Source: Stenomitos frigidus ULC18 (GTDB lineage: Bacteria > Cyanobacteriota > Cyanobacteriia > Leptolyngbyales > Leptolyngbyaceae). From it: a stretch of 64,000 nucleotides of DNA. Position numbers and translations under genes: made by a program. The notes below the pieces were generated by a model. That model was not told the DNA's origin. It worked only from the letters and a program-made list of their open reading frames with translations, and did no database searches. Shown here in pieces: positions 37,427 through 44,637 of this stretch. The stretch spans positions 33,830 to 97,829 of the forward strand of contig NZ_PVWK01000126.1 in assembly GCF_003003795.1 (NCBI RefSeq), read 5' to 3'. Position 1 is the stretch's first letter. Every line of letters begins with the position of its first letter.

Positions 37427-37957
37427 CTATGGTTTCTGGCAATCGCACAACACTAAATCAGCATTAGTCGCCTTACATCCACGATCGCGCTGATATTGAA
37501 GAATCAAGACGGTTTGCGCCTTTTTACAGCGTTGAGCGACCCTCTGCTTAACGATCAAGTTATGGCAAAGTTGTCTAGCCTTCTCTTGGTTGATCACAGC
37601 GTCAAAATGTAAGTCATTAACTTTAAGACAGTTTCCTTCTGACACGCTATCAAACTCAATGTCAACTTCTTTCAACTCACTTTTTGTTACCCAAATGAAA
37701 TCGATGTTTCGATCCTTGGGGTTTGCATTAGCTGTTAGAGAAGCCACCACACCATAAAACTCTTGTTCAGTGTTGACCTTCCAAAGGCTATATTTCTCTC
37801 CCGCTTCTTTGAATATTTTTTCTGCTATTAATTTTGATGCTCTGGAAAGATCCTCATCTTGATGAGCATTCCAATGGTTCTGATTATCAAGTTTTCTGAT
37901 AAAACTACCGGGTTCTATGCCAAGATCGAAGAGGCTTGGGAGCATAGATTCAGTCAC
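37427..37957 (-). CDS. hypothetical protein in the mod-res operon
   Basis: A 176-residue protein, unrecognised. MLPSLFDLGIEPGSFIRKL is followed by a helical part and a beta-rich part (FYGVVASLTANANPKDRNI, KSELKEVDIEFDSVSEGN). The C-terminus has three Cys. It starts 8 bp after the HEAT-like gene ends, so is surely co-transcribed with it. A role in the restriction system or in a separate defence unit is inferred only from position. Confidence 0.65.
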   Translation of the reverse strand: MTESMLPSLFDLGIEPGSFIRKLDNQNHWNAHQDEDLSRASKLIAEKIFKEAGEKYSLWKVNTEQEFYGVVASLTANANPKDRNIDFIWVTKSELKEVDIEFDSVSEGNCLKVNDLHFDAVINQEKARQLCHNLIVKQRVAQRCKKAQTVLILQYQRDRGCKATNADLVLCDCQKP

Positions 37958-37965
37958 CCCTCAAC

Positions 37966-38574
37966 CTAGCTGATATCCTGTAAGGCTGCTGTTGCATAAT
38001 CACGAATATATTGATCTTGATCCGAAGCGAACTGCTCAATTGTGGCTTTCACAGAATCCAGGTTTGCCTCATCAGAAATAATTGTTAAGGCATCAATCAT
38101 TGATGCTTTTATCATACGTCGGTCTGCTTGAGGAAGAATATCTCTGAGTAACCGTAACCGCTGGTTAGCATCGATTTTATAAGCACAGGCGATCGCTTTA
38201 ATGAGTATCTCTAAAAAGCTCTCTGCAAATTTCAAATTAGAAGGTTTTTCCAACATCAATAGATAAGCTTTCTGAGCAGCTTGGCTGGCATTTTTTAATA
38301 ATTCAAAACTGTCAATTTCAGCCAGTAAGTTAACAGCCCCATCGTAGCTATCACGGGCTTTACCACTTGCACCACGACTTAAAATTTCAAAAATTGATTT
38401 CAAAGACTTGATGTGTTGGATAATCACCTTTCTTGATGCACATCGTTGAGTGGAAGAAGACAAGAAATATTCTCGTATGAGTAAGTCCGGATCACTATAA
38501 AAGGCATCTACCGAACTAGTTTTAGTCGAAACAGTATCTATGTCTCTTCTATATTCTATGGATGAACTTGTCAT
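37966..38574 (-). CDS. HEAT-like hypothetical protein in the mod-res operon
   Basis: A 202-residue helical protein. The C-terminal third looks like HEAT repeats (DRRMIKASMIDALTIISDEA; QDQYIRDYATAALQDIS). No catalytic motif is seen. The ATG at 38574 is chosen because it overlaps the stop of the TIGR04255 gene as TAATG; an upstream ATG at 38598 lies inside that gene. Translational coupling suggests the two proteins work together. Confidence 0.65.
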   Translation of the reverse strand: MTSSSIEYRRDIDTVSTKTSSVDAFYSDPDLLIREYFLSSSTQRCASRKVIIQHIKSLKSIFEILSRGASGKARDSYDGAVNLLAEIDSFELLKNASQAAQKAYLLMLEKPSNLKFAESFLEILIKAIACAYKIDANQRLRLLRDILPQADRRMIKASMIDALTIISDEANLDSVKATIEQFASDQDQYIRDYATAALQDIS

Positions 38575-39332
38575 TAATCCAACCATGTTAAACCCCACTC
38601 TTGCTTTACTTCTAGACTGATTAAATTCAAAAATATATCTACGGTAGATTGATGAGCCAGATCAAACCACTTTTCAATTTCAACACTGGTATCTGTAGTA
38701 CTGGCAGTCAGATTTAAAATAACAACGGATACATTGTCTTTGGGTCTAATTCCCTGATTTAGACTTACCGACAAAATACCTCTATCTTCTGGAAGATTAA
38801 ATTCAAGATTGGCATTGAAGGCATGGGAAGAAAGTGACAATTCGCTCCATCCTTCCCCAAGGAAGTTAAAAATCTTTGGGTAATCACTTGAATGATTCCA
38901 GCCAAATCTTTGATCGATTTGATTCAGGTAGGTAAGCTCATATCGAATCGGCTGTAATGGGTTTTTCTCGGTCTTTAACCACCAATTTTCAAACTTTTGC
39001 CATTCTTGAGAAAAGTTTGGATAAATCTCATGGAAATGAGGATACTGATCGGACTCGTCTTGCTGTCGCCAGTTGTAGTGAAACCGATTCGCTTGTAGCT
39101 GAATCAGTTGTCTTCTGTCATCAGATTCAAACCAAACTCTACGCAGGGTTGGGAGTATGTTCAGAAGCTCAATCTCACCGATAGGGGGGCGATCGAGTGG
39201 TGGATGGGGAAAGCGATCGCGGATAGTTTGCCAATACAAGCCAAAATGAACAGACGCAAAATCGAGGGCATTGAACTCAACCCCACAAATAACCTCTGTT
39301 AACGGTGATTTTGTGAATTTAGCAATCGACAT
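38574..39332 (-). CDS. TIGR04255 family protein
   Basis: A 252-residue protein with the TIGR04255 pattern. The N-terminal FTKSPLTEVICGVEFNALDF is followed by RVWFESDDRRQLIQLQANRF, then HYNWRQ and a tail of alternating beta strands. Proteins of this family are found across mobile and defence loci and are uncharacterised. Here it heads a three-gene block between mod and res. It is the first of the inserted genes, 128 bp after mod. Confidence 0.75.
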   Translation of the reverse strand: MSIAKFTKSPLTEVICGVEFNALDFASVHFGLYWQTIRDRFPHPPLDRPPIGEIELLNILPTLRRVWFESDDRRQLIQLQANRFHYNWRQQDESDQYPHFHEIYPNFSQEWQKFENWWLKTEKNPLQPIRYELTYLNQIDQRFGWNHSSDYPKIFNFLGEGWSELSLSSHAFNANLEFNLPEDRGILSVSLNQGIRPKDNVSVVILNLTASTTDTSVEIEKWFDLAHQSTVDIFLNLISLEVKQEWGLTWLD

Positions 39333-39460
39333 GGGCTTAATTTAACCACTACTGCTTTCACCACACCCGTATCAACCGCTACAGGGGTAGTTCAGCCTTG
39401 TGATCCACTCATCTCTGGATACTCCGATCTTAACCGCCTTTGCCCCTTAACCCCATCACC

Positions 39461-41566
39461 CTAATCCGGTTCTAACTCCACCTCCAGGGATTCTGAGAGC
39501 AAATCGGTGATTTTGATGCGGATGGTGCCTGCGTCGTCGGGGATGGGGTAGCGACCGCTGACCAGTTCATTTTTGCCGGGGATGTCTACTTGGAGGGGCT
39601 GGAAGATCGCCCCATCAAAATTCCAGTCGATCATTACCGATTCCACCAGTTCGCGCCAGTCTTCCACATTTTCTTGCTGGAGGCTGAGCTTACCGAGCAG
39701 GTTCATGGGGTAGAAGGCTTCAATCACCAGGTCTTTGCCCTGAACCGTGATGCTGGCTTCCGAATCGCGCTTGAACTGGATCTCTTGCCTGTCCCTGAGG
39801 ATGTCTATCACTTCCACATCTAGCTCAAAGGGCTTCACTTCCTGCTTCAGGCGGAACGCCAGGTCGGGTTCGTGCCCCATGCAAACCAGGGTGATTTTCT
39901 CGACGGGGGCATGGGGGTGTTCTTGGTAGCGTTTCTCAAAGGCTTTGTAGTCGAATCCGGCGATCAGTTCATTTAGATCAGCACGGGTGGTAATGCGGTT
40001 GACGGGCATAATCTTGACCATGCGCCCGTCTTTTTCGCCATCGAACAGGTTGCCCTGCCCCAGGCGGTTCACCTCTAATGCTTCCAGCAACAGGTCTTTC
40101 GCTTCCAGGGGATTGCGGAAGACATCGTAGTGGTTGACGTTGTAGACTTCAAACCCGGTGTAGTAGGTAGTGGGTTCAGCGTCTTGATCAACGGCTGATT
40201 CGATGTCTTCGGTGTCCTCAGTGTTTTCGGAAGCAGCATAGGTTGCCCCGCTCTCCGCCGCCCGTCTGTCACCCCCAGCACTCGCCGCATTGCCCCCGGC
40301 AATGGAACGTAAGGCGGGGGCAGTTTTGGGAATAGAGAGTTGCAGAACCTTGGCTGGCTCAACCTGTGCTTGCTCTAATTCTTCAGCTACACCTAACAAC
40401 CGCTTGGTGGTAATTTGTACGGCTCCCAGGTTAATGTCTGCCCCGATGAACCGTCTACCGAGTTTCATCGCAACGGCTTGGGTAGTGCCACTGCCCATGA
40501 AGCAGTCGAAGACTATATCACCAGGATTTGATGAGGATTTAATGATTCTTTCTAACAAGTCTTTCGGCTTCTGAGTAGGATATTTAGTATCTTCAATAGC
40601 CTGAGAGTTCACAGGATTAATATCGTCCCAAAAAGAGGTGATTATCTTGCCTTTCAATGTGTCCAAATATCTTTTAAATCGGGGTCTATCGTTTGAAGTA
40701 AGAACTATTAATCCAGTCTTACAGTATTCATCAATTTTTTCTTGAGAGTATCTCCAGTGAGTACCTGGAGGAGGAGATAATTGTATACCAAAGAAAAAGC
40801 GAGGTTGTCCTTGCCCCTCAGCCGTCAAATTATCTAAAGTGTATCTTCTTCCATCTTGATCAAAGTTATTGTAGTACTTGTCTACATATTCTTTCTCGTG
40901 AGGAATATACTGAGAATTCCAGACATAATCTGAACCTTTGGAATAATTAAGAATAGAATCATGAACAATTGCAAATCCTTTTCTTTGAGCATGAGTAGTT
41001 GCCCTTTTCCACACGATTTCAGTGATAAAATTACCTGAAGAAAAAATCTCATCCATTAAGCACCTAAGATGACTATTCTTTCTCCAATCGCAATGAATAA
41101 AAATGCTCCCATCATCTGATAATAATTCACGAATTATTATCAGCCTTTCGTAAAGAAATTGGAGATACTCATCATTTGTCCAAATATCTGTATATTGTTT
41201 TTCTTCAAAAGCATTTAAGTCATTAGAAACTGATTCACCTTTCAATTTAATCCTTTTCTTATAATCAGCTTTTGAATCAAACGGAGGGTCGATATAAACC
41301 AGGTTCACCTTGCCGCGAAATTCCTTTAGCAGGTGACTCATCACCTGGAGGTTATCGCCCCAATAAATCTTGCTGCGCCAACCCTCTGTCTCTGTTCCAT
41401 GCACCTCTTTCAACTGTGCCGGGTAATATTGGGTGCTGGTAAAGGGGCGTTTGCCTTTCCAGTGCAGCATCGGGTAACCCTTAATCGGCTCAAACTGGTA
41501 GCCCTCTACCGTGGTCAGGGGTTGAGTGTCAGGTAAGTTGAGGCTGAGTTGGGGCTGGTCAGTCAT
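39461..41566 (-). CDS. mod: type III DNA methyltransferase Mod subunit
   Basis: A 701-residue beta-class amino-methyltransferase. The catalytic motif IV KVNLVYIDPPFDSKADY lies near residue 92 and SAM motif I DIVFDCFMGSGTTQAVAMKL near 358, the order of the beta class. An N-terminal WRSKIYWGDNLQVMSHLL and TDIWTNDEYLQFLYERLIII are typical of type III Mod. The region between motifs is likely the target-recognition domain. An internal low-complexity stretch (AASENTEDTEDIESAVDQDA) lies near 450. It methylates adenine, protecting host DNA, and directs Res. It is divergent from the DUF433 gene. Confidence 0.92.
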   Translation of the reverse strand: MTDQPQLSLNLPDTQPLTTVEGYQFEPIKGYPMLHWKGKRPFTSTQYYPAQLKEVHGTETEGWRSKIYWGDNLQVMSHLLKEFRGKVNLVYIDPPFDSKADYKKRIKLKGESVSNDLNAFEEKQYTDIWTNDEYLQFLYERLIIIRELLSDDGSIFIHCDWRKNSHLRCLMDEIFSSGNFITEIVWKRATTHAQRKGFAIVHDSILNYSKGSDYVWNSQYIPHEKEYVDKYYNNFDQDGRRYTLDNLTAEGQGQPRFFFGIQLSPPPGTHWRYSQEKIDEYCKTGLIVLTSNDRPRFKRYLDTLKGKIITSFWDDINPVNSQAIEDTKYPTQKPKDLLERIIKSSSNPGDIVFDCFMGSGTTQAVAMKLGRRFIGADINLGAVQITTKRLLGVAEELEQAQVEPAKVLQLSIPKTAPALRSIAGGNAASAGGDRRAAESGATYAASENTEDTEDIESAVDQDAEPTTYYTGFEVYNVNHYDVFRNPLEAKDLLLEALEVNRLGQGNLFDGEKDGRMVKIMPVNRITTRADLNELIAGFDYKAFEKRYQEHPHAPVEKITLVCMGHEPDLAFRLKQEVKPFELDVEVIDILRDRQEIQFKRDSEASITVQGKDLVIEAFYPMNLLGKLSLQQENVEDWRELVESVMIDWNFDGAIFQPLQVDIPGKNELVSGRYPIPDDAGTIRIKITDLLSESLEVELEPD

Positions 41567-41667
41567 GGGATGAAGGAGCCTATGGGAAAGAATTTCTATA
41601 TCAGCATTCCCGATTTTAGGGAGAAATCCGGTAACGTTATGTCAGAGTAGATGTTTTTCGGGGTCAA

Positions 41668-42369
41668 ATGGTGAAGTGGGATGACGATATTTACAATACC
41701 CCGGCGTATCCAGTGACGGATGCTGCCCGGTATTTGCGTATCCCTCTGATGACGCTCCGATCATGGCTCAAAGGGCGTTCCTATGTCACGAAAAACGGTC
41801 AGCAAGCCTTTGAACCCCTGATCCAACGTCCTGACCCAGCATTACCCCAACTGTCCTTCACCAACCTTGTAGAGGCTCACGTCCTCCGAATCATCCGAGA
41901 AACCCATCAGGTCAAGCTGGATAAAGTTCGCAAAGCCCTCGACTACATGAATCAGCAGTTTGACACAGCTCATCCACTGGTGATGAAGCGGTTCCAGACG
42001 GATGGGGTTGACCTGTTTGTAGATCAGATGGATCGACTGGTGAATGTTTCCCGGTCTGGTCAGCTTGCCATGCGAGAAACCCTAAAGCATCTGCTTACCC
42101 GCATTGAGTGGAATGTAGAAGGAATCGCCAATCGCTTGTTCCCAGTGATTGAGTGGGTGCCTGAACCCGGAACCGACAAGATCATTTTTCTTGACCCATC
42201 AATCCGATTTGGCAAGCCCGTGATTGCGGGTAAGGGTGTGCCTACGGCTGCCATTGTTAGCCTGATTGATGCGGGTGATGAGATTGAAGCGGTGGCAGAT
42301 GAGTTTGATTGCACTCCTGAGCAGATTAGAGCCGCCATCCAGTTTGAAGCCCAAAACCGCGCCGCGTGA
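41668..42369 (+). CDS. antitoxin: MerR-like HTH plus DUF433
   Basis: A 233-residue protein. The N-terminus is a winged-helix region (YPVTDAARYLRIPLMTLRSW). The C-terminus is DUF433 (LDPSIRFGKPVIAGKGVPTA, then EIEAVADEFDCTPEQIRAAI). DUF433 proteins are antitoxins for PIN-like toxins. Its stop overlaps the GTG of the toxin gene as GTGA. It probably binds its own promoter in the 100-bp gap opposite mod. Confidence 0.8.
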   Translation: MVKWDDDIYNTPAYPVTDAARYLRIPLMTLRSWLKGRSYVTKNGQQAFEPLIQRPDPALPQLSFTNLVEAHVLRIIRETHQVKLDKVRKALDYMNQQFDTAHPLVMKRFQTDGVDLFVDQMDRLVNVSRSGQLAMRETLKHLLTRIEWNVEGIANRLFPVIEWVPEPGTDKIIFLDPSIRFGKPVIAGKGVPTAAIVSLIDAGDEIEAVADEFDCTPEQIRAAIQFEAQNRAA

Positions 42370-42806
42370 CTTCAGCCGATCGCCCGATTTTCTTCATTGA
42401 TTGGTGCCTTGGTAAGTCGGTGGCAAATGCCCTGATTGAAGCAGGTGCCCAAGTTGAGCATCATGGCAATCATTTTGCCCAAAACACCCCTGATCTGGAG
42501 TGGCTTCAGGTGATGGGCGATCGCGGTTGGGTAGCGCTGACCAAAGATGAGGTGATCGGGACGAATGCGCTGGAGTTGAAGGTGATCGCCCGTGCAGGTG
42601 CAAGGGTGTTCATTCTGGTATCGGGCAACCTCACCCGTCAGCACATGGCAGATCTGTTCGTTGAGGTGCTGCCCAAACTAGAAAAATTCACTCAGGGCAA
42701 CCAAGCCCCCTTCATTACCAAAATTTACAAAGATGGCAGGGTAGAACTTTGGCGTAACCGCACCCAACTACTTAAGCTGCTGAAGGGAGATGGGTCATCG
42801 TCCTAG
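42366..42806 (+). CDS. PIN-like (DUF5615-type) toxin nuclease
   Basis: A 146-residue protein. Features are the N-terminal IFFIDWCLGKSVANALIEAG with the first acidic residue, DRGWVALTKDEVIG, and a C-terminal basic region. This fits the PIN_5/VapC45-like class of small RNases. It starts at GTG overlapping the antitoxin stop, giving coupled translation. The pair is a standard type II toxin-antitoxin module that stabilises the element. Confidence 0.78.
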   Translation: MTSADRPIFFIDWCLGKSVANALIEAGAQVEHHGNHFAQNTPDLEWLQVMGDRGWVALTKDEVIGTNALELKVIARAGARVFILVSGNLTRQHMADLFVEVLPKLEKFTQGNQAPFITKIYKDGRVELWRNRTQLLKLLKGDGSSS

Positions 42807-42961
42807 CCCAAGATTGATTCGTTATGATTTTTTGACAAGGAAAGCGGGATCATTGCTTGATAGGATGAAGTATGGAGTACAACTTGTAATCGTAAGGAGT
42901 TGCGCCGTTCCCCATCATCCGAGCAGGAACTTGCACAAGCTCTCACCTGGAGGGCAGGCTA

Positions 42962-43954
42962 ATGACTCAAACCTTGTCCATGTCTACGCTCTATAAAAAG
43001 CTGTCTGCGATCGGGCTAAGTGAAAGCTACGTTCGCAGGTCTGTTTTGCCTAGCTGGTGGAATGATGAGCTAAACAATCAGCCCACCGCTGTTTTAGAAG
43101 GGGCTGGGCACATCGCCAAACGCCTACACCTGGACTTGCAAAGCCTCCTCTCAGACGATCAACCAGTTCAGGTTAAGCTACTACCCGACACAAAATTTAA
43201 ATATCATCTGCAACAACAGGCAGACATACCAGATACCTCTCATCGGCTTGCCTCAAGGGTGGCAGAGCTTGTCGCTTATGGCGTAAAGACCCCATTTGTC
43301 ACGATCTCTAAAGATGTCAACCAAGTTCGGTCAGAAATCCTTCAAGATCATCCACAAATCAACTTAGAGAGTATCCTGAACTACTGCTGGAAACATGGCG
43401 TTGCAGTGGTTTATTTCAATGACTATCCAGAAAATACTCGCAAAATCACAGGTATGATTCAGTGGCAGTGCGATCGCCCGGTCATTGTGTTGAGTAGCAA
43501 GAAAACTTATCCTGCCTGGTTAGCATTCCATCTAGCTCATGAACTGGCTCATCTCGCCTTGGGGCATATCAAAGCAGGCATTTTGATTGACGATGAGATC
43601 GACCAAAACTCTGACGACGGAGAAGAAACTGCTGCCAATTTATTTGCTGTAAAACTATTAGTCAATGATTTGGATAACTGTTTTGATGGTCAAGAGGTTA
43701 CAAGTGGCAAGAAGCATCTGAAAAATAAGATTAACAAGCGCCTTCAAGCAGATTCAACGGTTGACCCGTGCGCTCTTGCCTTCAATTACGCATGGCATAC
43801 CGGGAATTATAAGTTTGCGAACAAGGCTGTTGACGAGCTAAATCCAGCTCAAAATGGACATCAGATCATCAATCAGTTCTTAGAAAATCATATAGATTGG
43901 GAAAGTCTCACTGACGATAATTCTGATCACCTGGATAAGATTCTAGGAGATTAG
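42962..43954 (+). CDS. ImmA/IrrE-type metallopeptidase
   Basis: A 330-residue protein. The N-terminal part looks like an HTH/antitoxin-like region (MSTLYKKLSAIGLSESYVRR). The DUF955 domain has the zinc motif HLAHELAHLALGH (HELAH) near residue 190 and a downstream glutamate in DGEETAANLFAVKLL. A GGAGGG ribosome site precedes the ATG. It is followed after 2 bp by a PIN-like gene, so the two form a bicistron. Such peptidases often cleave a repressor in mobile elements. Confidence 0.85.
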   Translation: MTQTLSMSTLYKKLSAIGLSESYVRRSVLPSWWNDELNNQPTAVLEGAGHIAKRLHLDLQSLLSDDQPVQVKLLPDTKFKYHLQQQADIPDTSHRLASRVAELVAYGVKTPFVTISKDVNQVRSEILQDHPQINLESILNYCWKHGVAVVYFNDYPENTRKITGMIQWQCDRPVIVLSSKKTYPAWLAFHLAHELAHLALGHIKAGILIDDEIDQNSDDGEETAANLFAVKLLVNDLDNCFDGQEVTSGKKHLKNKINKRLQADSTVDPCALAFNYAWHTGNYKFANKAVDELNPAQNGHQIINQFLENHIDWESLTDDNSDHLDKILGD

Positions 43955-43956
43955 TT

Positions 43957-44637
43957 TTGGCTTGCTGTATCTACTGCATTGATAATGATATCCTCCAGAA
44001 GCTAGCTACCTTGGATTTGTTTGATGAGACGATAACTCTATTTGATGCCAACCCAGAACAAATCAATATCTTGCCAACAGCAAAATTCAAGTTTCAGCGA
44101 GATTGGGAAAAGCTTCAGAAGGGTAGATCTAGAAACCCAGAGGCTCGGTTTATTAACTATGAAAAAACCATCGAGCTAGCTGAAAAGCTGCCTCAAATAG
44201 CTGATGCGAAAATTGACCAAAGCCTGTTTGTTCAGCTATCAGAATTTGAAGGTATAGATAAAGGTGAAGCAATTTTAACTGCCTATGCTGCTCAAATTCT
44301 GCAAGAAACTGAACCATCCCAAGCATTTATATTCACGGGTGATAAGAATTATCTCAGGGCATTAGCAGGGGTTGAGATAGCCATTATCCAAGAAAACTTT
44401 TCCCACAAGTTTTGGTGTCTAGAGCAGCTCGTTCTCAAAGCTATTGATGCGTATGGATTTGAAGCTGTTCGCGATAAAATCGCTCCCGTTCGGGAATGTG
44501 ATAAAGCAATCAAAGCAGTTTTTGGATCAGGAGAATTCTCAACACTAGAAAACTCTTTGACTACTTTAAATAGCTACATTGAAACTCTAAGAGAAGAAAC
44601 TGGCAGCTTATTACATCCCTATCCAAATGAGCCTTAG
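43957..44637 (+). CDS. PIN-like domain protein, TTG start, paired with ImmA/IrrE
   Basis: A 226-residue protein. PIN-like acidic positions are seen in YCIDNDILQKLATLDLF, in FEGIDKGEAILTAYAAQIL and in FIFTGDKNYLRALAGVE. The start is a TTG two bases after the peptidase stop, with AGGAGA upstream. The C-terminal third is helical. It is probably a nuclease effector controlled by the partner. Its end overlaps the convergent UvrD gene by 4 bp. Confidence 0.7.
   Translation: MACCIYCIDNDILQKLATLDLFDETITLFDANPEQINILPTAKFKFQRDWEKLQKGRSRNPEARFINYEKTIELAEKLPQIADAKIDQSLFVQLSEFEGIDKGEAILTAYAAQILQETEPSQAFIFTGDKNYLRALAGVEIAIIQENFSHKFWCLEQLVLKAIDAYGFEAVRDKIAPVRECDKAIKAVFGSGEFSTLENSLTTLNSYIETLREETGSLLHPYPNEP

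Noticed and set aside
42790..42996. 68-codon plus-strand frame between the PIN-like toxin and the ImmA/IrrE gene
   Set aside because: It overlaps both neighbours, has no ribosome site and no ordered sequence.
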